A stretch of DNA of 64,000 nucleotides from Brevundimonas sp. (GCA_003248965.1 QFQU01000005.1:124001-188000), one strand, 5' to 3'; positions 40,602 to 52,763 are shown, numbered from the stretch's first letter. A program made the numbers and translations. Notes: generated from the sequence alone by a model not told the origin.

Positions 40602-43499
40602 TTGTCCAAAACCGTTTCCGGGTCGGCCGTCCAGACCGCCTTCGATCCCGTTCAACTGGGCGAGATGTTCGCCCAGGCGCCGGGGTTCATGGCGCTGCTG
40701 GTCGGGCCCGAGCATCGGTTCGAACTGACCAATCCCGACTATCAGCAGCTGATCGGCGGGCGCGAGGTGATCGGCCGCACGGTGGCCGAGGCCCTGACCG
40801 AGGCGGCCGAGCAGGGCTATGTCGACCTGCTGGATCAGGTCTATCGCACAGGGGTGGCGCACCGGGCCGAAAGCGCCCTGTTCGCCGTCCAGCCGGAGCC
40901 CGGCGGCACGCCTGTCGATCGCTATCTGGACTTCGTCTATCAGCCGTTGAAGGACGCGGCGGGCCAGGTCTGGGGCATCTTCGTCCAGGGCGTGGACGTC
41001 ACCGACCTGCGCCAGGCGGACCAGGTGCTGGCGGCCAGCGAGGCGCGCTATCGGGCCATGCTGTCCGCCATGGCGACCGGCTTCTGCATCGTCGAGATGA
41101 AGTTCGACGCCGACGATCGGCCGATCGACTATCGCATCGTGGAGGGCAATCCGGCGTTCGAGGAGATGACCGGCCTGGTCGATCCCTACGGCAAATGGGT
41201 CAGCGAGATCGCGCCGGGGCTGGAGCAGCACTGGTTCGACCTGTACGGCGCCGTGGCGCGCACCGGCGAGCCGGCGAGGTTCGAGAACCCCGCCGACATC
41301 TTTGGCCGCTGGTACGACGTGCAGGCCCTGCGGATCGGCCAGCCGGGCGCCTATCGCGTCGCCATACTGTTCAACGACATCACCGAGCGCAAACAGGCCG
41401 AGGCGCGCCAGAGGGCGCTGGTGGAGCTGGGCGACGCCATCCGCGACCTGACCGACGCCGGCGACATCGCCCACGCCTCGGCCGAGGTTCTGGCGCGCGC
41501 CCTGGGCGTCAGCCGCGCCGGCTACGGCACGATCGACACGACGTCCGAGACCATCACCATCGAGCGCGACTTCAACCAGCCGGGCGTGAAAAGCATCGCC
41601 GGGGTGCTGAGCTTTCGCGACTACGGCTCCTATATCGACGACATCAAGGCGGGGGAGACGGTGGCCATCGCCGATGTGACCCTGGACCCGCGGACGGCCG
41701 CGACGGCCGATCAGTTGAAGGCCATCAGCGCCGGGTCCTTCATCAACATGCCGCTGATGGAACAGGGGCGGGTCGTCGCCCTGGTCTTCGTCAACAACGC
41801 CACGCCCCGGGCCTGGAGCGACGACGATCTGAAACTGATGCGGGACGTGGCCGAGCGGGTGCGGATGGCCAGCGAACGCGCCCGCGGCAGCGCCGCCCTG
41901 CGCGACAGCGAGGCCCAGTTCCGGGTTCTGGCCCAGGCCACGCCGAACCAGATCTGGGCCAGCTGGCCGGACGGATCGCTGTATTGGTGCAACCCCCAGG
42001 TCTATGCCTATACGGGCGGGACGCCGGGTGATCTGGACGGTCCCGAGGGGTGGCTGAGGAACCTGCACCCCGATGACGTGGACGCCGCAACCCAGGCCTG
42101 GACGCGAGCCCTGGCCAGCGGCCAGGTCTATGAGACCGAGTTCCGCATCCGTCGCCACGACGGCGTCTATCGCACCTTCATGGTCCGGGCCGAACCGGTT
42201 CACGACGAGGAGGGGCGGATCACCCGCTGGGTCGGGTCCAACACCGACATCGAGGATCTGCGCCGCCAGGCGGCCGAACTGGCGCGGTTCAACGAGACTC
42301 TGGAAGAGCAGGTCGCCCAGCGCACCAGCGCGCTGATGCAGGCCGAGGAGGCCCTGCGTCAGAGCCAGAAGATGGAGGCGGTCGGTCAACTGACCGGCGG
42401 CATCGCCCACGACTTCAACAATCTGCTGGCCGGGATCACCGGCAGCCTGGAGATCATATCCAGCCGCATCGCCCAGGGCCGCCATAACGACGTGGAGCGG
42501 TTCGCCGCCGCCGCCCAGGGGGCGGCGAAACGGGCGGCGTCCCTGACGCACCGGCTGCTGGCCTTTTCCCGCCGCCAGACGCTGGACCCGCGCCCGACCG
42601 ATCCGAACCGGCTGGTTCGCGGCATGGAGGATCTGATCCGCCGCACGACGGGCCCGGCCATCCATCTGGAGGTGGTGGCCAGCGCCGGCCTGTGGCCCGT
42701 CATGATCGACGCGCATCAGCTGGAGAACGCGGTCCTGAACCTGTGCATTAATGCGCGCGACGCCATGCCCGAAGGCGGCCGATTGACGATCGAGACGGCC
42801 AATCGCTGGATCGACGCGCGCATGGCCAAGGCCCAGGACCTGGAGCCGGGGCAGTATGTCTCCATCTGCGTCAGCGACACGGGCGGCGGCATGACGCCCG
42901 AGGTGGCGGCCCGCGCCTTCGAACCCTTCTTCACCACCAAGCCCCTGGGCCAGGGGACGGGGCTGGGCCTGTCGATGATCTATGGCTTCGTGCGTCAGTC
43001 GGGCGGGCAGGTGCGCATCTATTCCGAGCCCGGCGACGGGGCGATGGTGTGCCTGTATCTGCCCCGCCATCTGGGCGCGGTGGAGACGGACGAGCCGGTC
43101 CTGGAGGTCGAGCAGCCGCCCCGCGCCCAGGCCGGCGAGACGGTCATGATCGTGGACGACGAGCCGACGGTGCGGATGCTGGTCGCCGAGATTCTGCACG
43201 ACCTGGGCTATCACTGCATAGAGGCGTCGGACGGGGCGACGGGGCTGAAGCTGTTGCAGTCCGAGGCGCGGATCGACCTTCTGGTCACGGACGTGGGCCT
43301 GCCCGGCGGCATGAACGGCCGCCAGATGGCCGATGCGGCGCGGGCGGCGCGCCCCGATCTGAAGGTGCTGTTCATCACCGGCTACGCCGAGAACGCGGTG
43401 GTCGGCAACGGCCAGCTGGATCCCGGCATGCACGTCATGACCAAGCCCTTCGCCATGGAGGCCCTGGGCGGGCGCATCCGCGAACTGATCGAGAGCTGA
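40602..43499 (+). CDS. Hybrid sensor histidine kinase, PAS-PAS-GAF-PAS-HisKA-HATPase-REC
   Basis: A 965-aa cytosolic hybrid kinase, no membrane segments. PAS-like domains lie at about 20-140, 145-265 and 430-560, and GAF at about 275-425. The H-box is MEAVGQLTGGIAHDFNNLLA, the HATPase is at about 700-825 (NLCINARDAM, SDTGGGMTP, GTGLGLSM), and the C-terminal receiver has MIVDDEPTVRM and phospho-Asp in LLVTDVGLPGGMNG. This HDFNN class resembles FixL/CckA-type and light- or redox-sensing kinases. It starts at TTG after GGGGGATC. No cognate regulator is adjacent. Confidence 0.92.
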   Translation: MSKTVSGSAVQTAFDPVQLGEMFAQAPGFMALLVGPEHRFELTNPDYQQLIGGREVIGRTVAEALTEAAEQGYVDLLDQVYRTGVAHRAESALFAVQPEPGGTPVDRYLDFVYQPLKDAAGQVWGIFVQGVDVTDLRQADQVLAASEARYRAMLSAMATGFCIVEMKFDADDRPIDYRIVEGNPAFEEMTGLVDPYGKWVSEIAPGLEQHWFDLYGAVARTGEPARFENPADIFGRWYDVQALRIGQPGAYRVAILFNDITERKQAEARQRALVELGDAIRDLTDAGDIAHASAEVLARALGVSRAGYGTIDTTSETITIERDFNQPGVKSIAGVLSFRDYGSYIDDIKAGETVAIADVTLDPRTAATADQLKAISAGSFINMPLMEQGRVVALVFVNNATPRAWSDDDLKLMRDVAERVRMASERARGSAALRDSEAQFRVLAQATPNQIWASWPDGSLYWCNPQVYAYTGGTPGDLDGPEGWLRNLHPDDVDAATQAWTRALASGQVYETEFRIRRHDGVYRTFMVRAEPVHDEEGRITRWVGSNTDIEDLRRQAAELARFNETLEEQVAQRTSALMQAEEALRQSQKMEAVGQLTGGIAHDFNNLLAGITGSLEIISSRIAQGRHNDVERFAAAAQGAAKRAASLTHRLLAFSRRQTLDPRPTDPNRLVRGMEDLIRRTTGPAIHLEVVASAGLWPVMIDAHQLENAVLNLCINARDAMPEGGRLTIETANRWIDARMAKAQDLEPGQYVSICVSDTGGGMTPEVAARAFEPFFTTKPLGQGTGLGLSMIYGFVRQSGGQVRIYSEPGDGAMVCLYLPRHLGAVETDEPVLEVEQPPRAQAGETVMIVDDEPTVRMLVAEILHDLGYHCIEASDGATGLKLLQSEARIDLLVTDVGLPGGMNGRQMADAARAARPDLKVLFITGYAENAVVGNGQLDPGMHVMTKPFAMEALGGRIRELIES

Positions 43500-43520
43500 A
43501 CGACCCCGAACGAAGAGGGG

Positions 43521-44501
43521 CTAGTCGTGCGATCCAATCCTCGCGTCCAGCCAGCGGCGAATGGCGGTGCGGGCGCCGCGCGCGGCCGGCCCCCCGAAAT
43601 GCAGGAAGCCGTGCGGCGCCTCGGGCACGCGGATCAGGTCGGCGTCGGACGCCTGCCCCCAGCGGGTCGCCATCAGCAGGCTGTCCTCGAACAGGGGATC
43701 GTATTCGCCGGCCAGGAACAGGGCGGGCGGCAGGCCCGTCAGGTCCGCGTAGAGGGGGGAGACGTCGGGCGCGCGAAGGGCCGTCTCGTCCCGATCCGGC
43801 GCCAGGCGCGCCAGGTCGGCCCGCATGGTGGGACCGTTGAACAGCAGGGTCTCGGGTCCCGCCGCGCGCACCGACGGCGTCCCCGACAGGTCGAAGACCC
43901 CATAGGTGAAGACGCAGGCCCGCACCCGGTCGATCAGGCCCAGGTCGCGCAGGGCGACGGCGGTCAGGGCCGCCAGATGGCCGCCGGCGGATTCGCCCGC
44001 GATGAAGACCGGCGCCGCGCCCAGTCGATCCACATGGGTCAGGGTCCACAGGGCGCCGGCCAGGCAGTCGGCGATGGCGGCGTCGATATAGATTCCGCGC
44101 CGTTCGGACAGCAGGCGGTAGTCGACCGAGACGACGCAGAAGCCATGGTGCGCCAGATGGGCGTTCAGCCGGTCGTTCAGCCCCGCGCTGCCCAAAACCC
44201 AGCCGCCTCCGTGGATGTCCAACACGATCGCGCGCGGCGTCTCGGCCGGATGCAGGATGCGCAAGGGGACCGGGTGGTCGCCTTCGGTCTGGACGATCTC
44301 GACCGTCACGCCGCGCTTTTTCAGGCGGGGGACCGTGACCCGACCCGCCGCCGCGTCCAGCCAGACCGACAGTCGCTGGCCCGCCTCGACCCGCCACGGA
44401 TCGGTGCGCAGGCGCGGCGCGCGAGCCAAGACGGCGTCGATGCGCCGCTGGGCCGCCAACTGGGCGGGCGGAAACTCGACGGTGTGGACACGCAGGGTCA
44501 T
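43521..44501 (-). CDS. Alpha/beta hydrolase, HSL-type esterase
   Basis: A 326-aa carboxylesterase of the hormone-sensitive-lipase (family IV) type. The oxyanion-hole motif is LDIHGGGWVLGS, the nucleophile elbow FIAGESAGGHLAAL, the acid probably in LAGEYDPLFED and the His in EAPHGFLHFGG. No signal peptide. The ATG at 44499-44501 is used; an open stretch upstream overlaps the divergent small gene. The substrate is probably a short-chain acyl ester; physiological role unknown. Confidence 0.88.
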   Translation of the reverse strand: MTLRVHTVEFPPAQLAAQRRIDAVLARAPRLRTDPWRVEAGQRLSVWLDAAAGRVTVPRLKKRGVTVEIVQTEGDHPVPLRILHPAETPRAIVLDIHGGGWVLGSAGLNDRLNAHLAHHGFCVVSVDYRLLSERRGIYIDAAIADCLAGALWTLTHVDRLGAAPVFIAGESAGGHLAALTAVALRDLGLIDRVRACVFTYGVFDLSGTPSVRAAGPETLLFNGPTMRADLARLAPDRDETALRAPDVSPLYADLTGLPPALFLAGEYDPLFEDSLLMATRWGQASDADLIRVPEAPHGFLHFGGPAARGARTAIRRWLDARIGSHD

Positions 44502-44567
44502 GCCTGAGCAGTGGGTGAGCAGGCCAAGAGTTTCAAGAGCCGGCCGTGCTGCGCTAGGCTGGTCCCC

Positions 44568-44741
44568 ATGAAAAAGCTGACCCCTTTTGGCGTGGTGCTG
44601 GTTTTCGGCCTGATCGGCCTGCTGACCGGAAAATTTGGCCTGTGGTTCCCGTTGGGCCTGGGCGCGGCGGTGATCGTCGCCGTGACTCAGACCTACGCCG
44701 CCAAGGGAAAGGCGAAGGATCACGCGAAGGGGCCGGACTGA
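44568..44741 (+). CDS. Small membrane protein, unknown function
   Basis: A 57-aa protein with two hydrophobic segments (FGVVLVFGLIGLLTG and FPLGLGAAVIVAVTQTYA) and a basic tail KGKAKDHAKGPD. The ATG follows GGTCCCC, with no strong ribosome site. It is divergent from the esterase. Small but plausible by membrane pattern. Confidence 0.5.
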   Translation: MKKLTPFGVVLVFGLIGLLTGKFGLWFPLGLGAAVIVAVTQTYAAKGKAKDHAKGPD

Positions 44742-44750
44742 GCCCCGTCG

Positions 44751-46565
<1,815 letters not shown>

Positions 46566-46743
46566 CGCGGCCATATAGAGGAGGGGCCGGCGATCCGCCA
46601 TGACCTTGGACGAAACCGGCGCTCTCGCCGGACCAAACGCCCTAAGATTGCGAAGTTGGCAACCTTGAGGGTGGCCCCGGCAGACTGCGACGAAGCCTCT
46701 CATTAGTAACTGAAAATTTCAGATGTTGGGCTTTGATGGAGCC

Positions 46744-49163
46744 ATGTCACAGCCGCGTTCCCGTGTCCCAATGCGAGAGGCCCGCCAGACGCTGGACCTG
46801 GACAGCCCGTTCGACCGCCTGACCAATCTGGCCTGCAACATCTTCGGCATGCCGCACGCCATGGTGTCGATCGTCGATGGGGCGCAGACGGTGTTCCACT
46901 CGCGCATCGGCCTGGGCTATGACGCCCTGCCGCGCGAGATGACGCTCAGCCACTATATGATCGCCCAGGGACCCGACGCCGTCATGATGGTCGAGGAGGG
47001 GCGAACGGATCCGCGCACCAAGGACCATCCGATGGTCGTGGGGCCGCCCTATCTGCGCTTCTTCGCCGGGGTGACGATCGTGGACCGGTTCAACCGGGCG
47101 GTGGGCGCCATCGGCGTGATGGACAGCCGGCCGCGCAAAGCCCTGTCGCGGCGCGAGGTCGAGACGCTGCGCATGCTGGGGCAGATGGCGTCGGAGGTCT
47201 TCATCCAGGCGGATTCGGTCCGGCGTCAGGGCGAGCAGCTGGAGCTGCTGCGACTGACCGAGGAAATGGCGGGCGTCGGCCAGTGGTGGATCGATGTGAA
47301 GACGCGTCAGGTCGGTTGGAGCGACGAGATCTATCGCATCTTCGGCCTGGACCGGGCGACCTTCGACCCGACCGTGGACGACGCCGTGGCCCTGTACCTC
47401 GAAGAAGATCGGGGCGTGCTGGAGGCGGCGCTGGAGCGGTGTTTCGTCGAGGGCGTCGGCTACAAGCTGCGGTCCCGCGTCCACCGTGCGGATGGCGAAT
47501 CCGCATGGTGGAGGCGCAGGCCGACTGCGAGCGCGGGGCGGACGGGGAGGTGGCCTCGGTGTTCGGCGTCTTCCGCGACATCACCGACGAGGAAGGCTCC
47601 AAGCGGCAACTGGCCGATAGCGAGAGCCGGTATCGTCTGCTGGCCGACCGGTCCAGCGATCTGGTCCTGTGTCACCGGGTGGACGGGACCCTGACCTATG
47701 TGTCGCCGTCGATCGGCCGCTATGGGCTGGAGCGCGAGGCGGTGGTGGGGCGGTCGCTGCTGGAGTTCGTGCATCCCGACGACCGGCCGATGCTGATGGA
47801 CCATCTGGTGGCCTATCTGACATCGGGCGCGCAGGGCGACATGCCGCCGGTGCGGTTCCGCGCCCTGGGGCCAGGCGGCCTGATGCGGTGGTTCGAGAGC
47901 CGGGTGGCCAGCATCCGCGACGCCAAGGGGCGGGTCGTCGAGTTCCAGAACCAGTGCCGCGACGTGACCGAGACCAAGGGGCTGGAAGACGCCCTGACGC
48001 AGGCGCGGGATCGCGCCGAGGCCGGATCACGCGCCAAGTCGGAGTTCCTGGCCAATATGAGCCACGAGCTGCGCACGCCCCTGACCAGCGTGATCGGCTT
48101 CGCCGGCCTGCTGAACGACAGCGCCGAGTTGAGCGCCAGGGACCGCGATCGCGTCCGCAAGATCGCGGCGGCCAGCGAGAGCCTGCTGGCGGTCATCAAC
48201 GACATCCTGGACTATTCCAAGCTGGAAGCGGGGGCGGTGCGGCTGGACCCCGTGCCGTTCCGGCCGCGCGACCTGGCCGAGACCACGGCGGGGATCGTGG
48301 AAGGCCAGTGCGAGGCCAAGGGGCTGCGTCTGAAGGTCGAGGTCGATCCGACCGTGCCCGAGGCCTTGAACGGCGACGCGGGGCGGTTGCGCCAGGTGAC
48401 GCTGAACTTCCTGTCCAATGCGGTGAAGTTCACGGCCGAGGGGGAGGTGGCGCTGCTGATGAGCGTGGCGGACGGTCGGCTGAGGATCGCGGTGCGCGAC
48501 AGCGGCATTGGCCTGACGCCCGAGGTGGCCAAGACCCTGTTCGACCGGTTCATGCAGGCCGACGCTTCGACCACGCGCCAGTATGGCGGGACCGGCCTGG
48601 GGCTGGCGATCAGCCGGCGTCTGGCCGAGGTGATGGGTGGGGCGGTCGGGGTGGACAGCAGGCAGGGCGAAGGCTCGGTCTTCTGGATCGAGGTTCCGCT
48701 GGAGGTCGCCGATCCGGCGGCCGTGGACGCCCAGGCGCCTGAGGCGGCGCAGGGTCCGACCGGCGCTCTGCGGGTGCTGATGGCCGACGATGTGGCGGCC
48801 AATCGCGAACTGATGGCCGCGATCATGGAAAGCCTGGGCGTCAGCCTGGAGACGGCGACCGACGGGGTCGAGGCGGTCGCGGCCGCGCAGACCGGCCTCT
48901 ACGACCTGATCCTGATGGATGTGCACATGCCCAATATGGACGGGCTGGAGGCGTCGCGACGTATCCGCGCGCTGGAGGGGCCGGTCGGGCGCACGCCGAT
49001 CATCGCCCTGACGGCCAATGTCCAGCCCGATCAGATCGAGGCTTGCAGCGCGGCGGGAATGGACGCCCACGTCGGCAAGCCGATCCGGCCGACCGAGCTG
49101 CTGACGGCCATGAATGCGGTCATGACCGCCCGAGCCGTTGAGACGGACGCCGCCGCGGCGTAA
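46744..49163 (+). pseudogene. Hybrid histidine kinase GAF-PAS-PAS-HisKA-HATPase-REC, broken by a 1-nt frameshift
   Basis: The first frame (46744 to a stop at 47694) encodes GAF (LTNLACNIFGMPHAMVSIVD) and the start of a PAS domain, then turns to junk after RVHRADGE near 47498. The remaining frame resumes with IRMVEAQADCERGADGEVAS in the same PAS domain. It continues through a second PAS, HisKA (FLANMSHELRTPLTSVIGFA), HATPase (GTGLGLAI) and a receiver (VLMADDVAANR, LILMDVHMPNMDG) to 49163. One A inserted after GATGGCGAA restores a protein of about 806 aa. The C-terminal part, open from 47283, could be expressed separately only if a new start is used. Sequencing error not excluded. Confidence 0.85.
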
Positions 49164-49172
49164 GGACCGCGC

Positions 49173-49634
49173 ATGAGCGCAGTCGCACCCTATTGGGAAA
49201 CCAAGACCCTGGCCGAGATGTCGCCCGCCGAGTGGGAGGCGCTGTGCGACGGGTGCGGCCTGTGCTGCCTGGTGCGGTTCGAGGACGAAGACACGGGCGA
49301 GATCATCCCGACGCGGGTGCATTGCAGGCTGTTCGACCCCCAGGCCTGCACCTGCTCCGACTACGCCAACCGCAAGAAGCAGGTGCCGGACTGCATCAAG
49401 CTGACGCCCAACAACATCGAGGCGCTGGAGTGGATGCCCAGGTCCTGCGCCTATCGCCGCCTGCACGAGGGGCGGCCGCTGGCGTGCTGGCATCCTCTGA
49501 TCTCTGGCAGCCGCGAGACGGTGCATACGGCCGGCGTGTCGGTTCGGGGCCAGACCATCTCGGAATTGGCTCTGGCCGAGCCCGAGGACGCGCTGGATTT
49601 CGAGGCGCCGGAATGGGCGCTGGAACGCGGCTGA
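49173..49634 (+). CDS. YcgN/UPF0260 family cysteine-cluster protein
   Basis: A 153-aa soluble protein of the YcgN family, with the hallmark CDGCGLCCL near residue 27, then TRVHCRLFD, CTCSDYANR, VPDCIKLT, SCAYRR and ACWHPL. The many conserved cysteines suggest a zinc or Fe-S cluster. Function unknown. It begins 9 bp after the kinase stop, so it may be co-transcribed with the upstream gene. Confidence 0.88.
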   Translation: MSAVAPYWETKTLAEMSPAEWEALCDGCGLCCLVRFEDEDTGEIIPTRVHCRLFDPQACTCSDYANRKKQVPDCIKLTPNNIEALEWMPRSCAYRRLHEGRPLACWHPLISGSRETVHTAGVSVRGQTISELALAEPEDALDFEAPEWALERG

Positions 49635-49767
49635 GACGTTTTCGGGCGCCAGGTCGCGACGGCCTGGGCGCACAATGACGCTGGCCTGATCCGTCTTAAA
49701 ACAAGACCTTAGGTTTTTCTCGCGGTCCTTTGCGCGCCTGAGGACGCTGGTCCGTTAGGGTTTGGGC

Positions 49768-50193
49768 ATGGCGGGAAAAGACGAGATGACGGACGGGACG
49801 GCGGAGGGGGCGGCGGACTGGCTGGGGCCGCTGTTCGCGCGGCTGAAAACGGCGGTCGAACGCGCCGCCGAGGCAGTCTGCACCGACGAGGACCTGGACG
49901 CCGACGCGGCCGAGAAGCTGGCGCGGCGCGTCGGCGTGATCGCGCGCGCGGCCAAGCTGGTCGAGGCCATCCGTCCCCGCATCGAGGCCGAAGACAGCGA
50001 AGAGGACGAAATGGGTGGACGATCCTACGATCCCGAGGAAACCGAGCGCGTCCGCGCCCGGCTGGAAGCCAGCTGCGAACGGATGGACGCCCTTCTGGAG
50101 ATCAAGCGATCCGAAGCAGCTGAACGACAGAGACTTGCGACGGCTGGACCGGGCGACGCGCCTGCATCTGCATCAGCTGAATCCTCAGGGTGA
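49768..50193 (+). CDS. GTA protein g1, small-terminase-like
   Basis: A 141-aa acidic, helical protein immediately before and overlapping the large terminase gene. Its heptad-like core is LFARLKTAVERAAEAVCTDE, then ADAAEKLARRVGVIARAAKL. In RcGTA g1 is the small terminase; the call rests on position and helical character more than sequence. ATG at 49768; TTG at 49762 also open. It is the first gene of the GTA cluster. The 133-bp gap before it holds a small hairpin (GTCTT/AAGAC at 49693-49707) but no clear promoter. Confidence 0.7.
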   Translation: MAGKDEMTDGTAEGAADWLGPLFARLKTAVERAAEAVCTDEDLDADAAEKLARRVGVIARAAKLVEAIRPRIEAEDSEEDEMGGRSYDPEETERVRARLEASCERMDALLEIKRSEAAERQRLATAGPGDAPASASAESSG

Positions 50194-51334
50194 CGACTGG
50201 CGGACCTGGCTGCTGCTGGGCGGGCGGGGGGCGGGAAAGACCTTCGCCGGATCGGTGTGGATCGACGCCATCGCCCGCGATGCGCCGGGCAGCCTGTTCG
50301 CCCTGGTGGGGCCGGCGCTGCACGACGTGCGCGAGGTGATGGTGGAGGGGGCGTCGGGGATCAAGGCCCTGGCCGAACCGGGCGACCGGCCGCGCTGGGA
50401 GGCGGGGCGCAGGCGGCTGCTGTGGCGAAACGGTTCGGCGGCCTACGCCTTTTCGGCCGAGGATCCCGACAGTCTGAGAGGGCCGCAGTTCCACCATGCC
50501 TGGGCCGACGAATTCTGCGCCTGGCGCCGGCCCGAGGCGGTGCTGGCGAACCTGAGGTTCGGGCTGCGGCTGGGGGGCGACCCCAAGCTGGCGATCACGA
50601 CCACGCCCCGGCCGATCCCGGCGCTGCGGCGGCTGATGACCGAGGAAGGGACGGTGATCGACCGGGCCGGGACGGCGGCGAACGCCGAGAACCTGGCGCC
50701 CGGCTTTCTGGCGCATCTGAAGGCCGTCTATGGCGGGACGCGGCTGGAGGCGCAGGAGCTGGGCGGGGTGGTGGTGGAGGGGGACGGCGCCCTGTTCCGC
50801 GCCGCCGAACTGAAACGGGCGCGCGGCGCAAGGCCGCCGGACCTGGACCGGGTGGTGGTCGCGGTCGATCCGCCGGCCAGCGCCCACGGCGACGCCTGCG
50901 GCATCGTGGCGGCGGGGCGCAAGGACGGGCGGGCCTTCATCCTGGACGACCGGACGGCGCGCGGCCTGTCGCCGAAGGGATGGGCCGAGGCGGCGGTCCG
51001 GGCGGCCGAGGATCATGACGCCCAGGAGGTGGTGGCCGAGGTCAATCAGGGCGGAGAGATGGTGCGGACCATCCTGGCCCAGGCCGGGTGTCGGGCGACG
51101 GTGACGATGGTTCACGCCGCCCGGTCCAAGGCCGCGCGGGCCGAGCCGGTGGCCCTGCTGTACGAACAGGGGCGGGTGATCCACTGCGGCGACTTTCCCG
51201 CCCTGGAGGAGGAGATGCTGGCCCTGGGCGGGGAGGGCGGACCCAGCCCCGACCGGGCAGACGCCCTGGTCTGGGCGGTGACGCGGCTGCTGCTTCGGCC
51301 CGGCGGCCAGGGGCCGAGCGTGAGACGGCTCTAG
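50015..51334 (+). CDS. GTA large terminase (g2)
   Basis: DNA-packaging motor of the gene transfer agent. The ATPase domain has Walker A LLLGGRGAGKTFAGS, Walker B-like HHAWADEFCAWRR and the coupling motif LAITTTPRP. The C-terminal nuclease shows VVVAVDPPASAHGDACGIV and the later SPDRADALVWA with acidic residues. The coding part is up to 439 aa, but the first 35-40 residues overlap g1 in another frame and are unlikely; the true start may be the TTG near 50135 or another non-ATG codon. GTA terminases package host DNA rather than a phage genome. Confidence 0.92.
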   Translation: MDDPTIPRKPSASAPGWKPAANGWTPFWRSSDPKQLNDRDLRRLDRATRLHLHQLNPQGDDWRTWLLLGGRGAGKTFAGSVWIDAIARDAPGSLFALVGPALHDVREVMVEGASGIKALAEPGDRPRWEAGRRRLLWRNGSAAYAFSAEDPDSLRGPQFHHAWADEFCAWRRPEAVLANLRFGLRLGGDPKLAITTTPRPIPALRRLMTEEGTVIDRAGTAANAENLAPGFLAHLKAVYGGTRLEAQELGGVVVEGDGALFRAAELKRARGARPPDLDRVVVAVDPPASAHGDACGIVAAGRKDGRAFILDDRTARGLSPKGWAEAAVRAAEDHDAQEVVAEVNQGGEMVRTILAQAGCRATVTMVHAARSKAARAEPVALLYEQGRVIHCGDFPALEEEMLALGGEGGPSPDRADALVWAVTRLLLRPGGQGPSVRRL

Positions 51335-51360
51335 CGGCCGCAATCGAGGTGGAGGAGACG

Positions 51361-52533
51361 ATGGTTTCGATCCGATGGCCGTTCGGCCAGGCAGGGCGCG
51401 GGCGCGCGCCCGAGGCGAAGGAGAGCCGGGCGGGCGGGGTGATCGCCCTGTCGGGGGTGGGGCGGCCGCGCTGGACGCCCAACGACTACGCCAGCCTGGC
51501 GCGCGAGGGGTATCAGAGGAATGCGGTGGCCTATCGCTGCGTCCGCATGATCGCCGAGGCGGCGGCGTCCGCGCCGTTCGCGGTGTTCGTGGACGGCGTG
51601 CGGGACGACGATCATCCGCTGGCGAAGCTGATCCGCCGGCCCAATCCCGAACAGTCGGGGGCGGAGCTGATGGAGGCGGTCTATGGGGCGCTGCAGGTGT
51701 CGGGCAACGCCTATGTCGAGGCGACCGGCGATGCGGATGGAGACGGGGCGCCGGACGAGCTGTGGGCGCTGCGATCCGACCGGGTGAAGGTGGTTCCGGG
51801 CCGGTCAGGCTGGCCCGAGGCGTGGGATTATTCCGTGGACGGACGGTCGGTTCGGATCGGGCGGGCGGCGGACGGCTGGGCGCCGGTGATGCACCTGAAG
51901 CTGTGGCACCCGCTGGACGACTGGTACGGGCTGTCGCCGCTGGAGGCGGCGGCGCAGGGGGTGGACGCGCACAATGCGGCGGGGGCCTGGAACAAGGCCC
52001 TGCTGGACAATGCGGCGCGGCCGTCGGGGGCGCTGGTTTACGGGGCGAGGAACGGCGAACGGCTGACCGACGGGCAGTTCGAGGCGCTGAAGGATCAGTT
52101 GTCGAACGTCTATGCGGGGGCGACGAACGCGGGGCGGCCGATCCTGCTGGAAGGCGGGATGGACTGGAAGCCGCTGAGTCTGACGCCGGCCGAGATGGAC
52201 TTTACAGCGGGCAAACATGCGGCGGCGCGCGAGATCGCCCTGGCCTTCGGGGTGCCGCCGCAACTGCTGGGGATACCGGGCGACGCGACCTACGCCAACT
52301 ATCGCGAGGCCAATGCGGCCTTCTGGCGCCAGACGGTGATCCCGCTGGTCAGGAAGGCGGCGGGGGCGATGACCGGCTGGCTGGGCGAACGGTTCGCCGA
52401 CTGCGAGATCAGGGCCGATCTGGACGCGGTTTCGGCGTTGCAGCCCGAGCGCGACGCCCTGTGGGCGCGGCTGCAAGCGGCCAGTTTCCTGACCGAGGAC
52501 GAGCGGCGTCGGATGGCGGGGCTGGGCCAATGA
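51361..52533 (+). CDS. GTA portal protein (g3), HK97-type
   Basis: A 390-aa portal, the dodecameric vertex through which DNA enters the head. Family features are NAVAYRCVRMIAEAAASAPF, GVDAHNAAGAWNKALLDNAA, SLTPAEMDFTAGKHAAAREI and ALAFGVPPQLLGIPGDATYA. GGAGGAG precedes the ATG at 51361, fixing the start. The stop overlaps the next gene by ATGA. Confidence 0.95.
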   Translation: MVSIRWPFGQAGRGRAPEAKESRAGGVIALSGVGRPRWTPNDYASLAREGYQRNAVAYRCVRMIAEAAASAPFAVFVDGVRDDDHPLAKLIRRPNPEQSGAELMEAVYGALQVSGNAYVEATGDADGDGAPDELWALRSDRVKVVPGRSGWPEAWDYSVDGRSVRIGRAADGWAPVMHLKLWHPLDDWYGLSPLEAAAQGVDAHNAAGAWNKALLDNAARPSGALVYGARNGERLTDGQFEALKDQLSNVYAGATNAGRPILLEGGMDWKPLSLTPAEMDFTAGKHAAAREIALAFGVPPQLLGIPGDATYANYREANAAFWRQTVIPLVRKAAGAMTGWLGERFADCEIRADLDAVSALQPERDALWARLQAASFLTEDERRRMAGLGQ

Positions 52534-52763
52534 GCGAGGAGACGCAGATCCGGCGCGTGCCGACCGCCCTGCTGATCGCCGTGGCGGTGCAGACGCTGGG
52601 CGGGCTGATCTGGGCCGGCGGGGCGGCGGCGCGGATCACGACGCTGGAGCAGCGCGTGGGCGAGCAGCGGTTGGTCGCCGAACGTCTGGCGCGGCTGGAG
52701 GCCCAGGGCGAGGCGACGCGGGCGGCCGTGGACCGGATCGAACGGCGGCTGGAGGGGAAATGA
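52530..52763 (+). CDS. GTA small protein g3.5
   Basis: A 77-aa protein with one membrane segment (ALLIAVAVQTLGGLIWAGGA) followed by a short coiled coil (ITTLEQRVGEQRLVAERLAR). It sits between portal and protease, as in RcGTA g3.5. ATGA overlaps join it to both neighbours. Exact role unknown. Confidence 0.75.
   Translation: MSEETQIRRVPTALLIAVAVQTLGGLIWAGGAAARITTLEQRVGEQRLVAERLARLEAQGEATRAAVDRIERRLEGK

Noticed and set aside
39940..40609. Open frames in the 706-bp gap (39940-40458 and 40247-40609, minus strand)
   Set aside because: No ribosome site, no family resemblance, and they cover hairpin repeats.
40575..43433. 952-codon minus-strand frame opposite the hybrid kinase
   Set aside because: Shadow of a gene with clear kinase motifs on the other strand.
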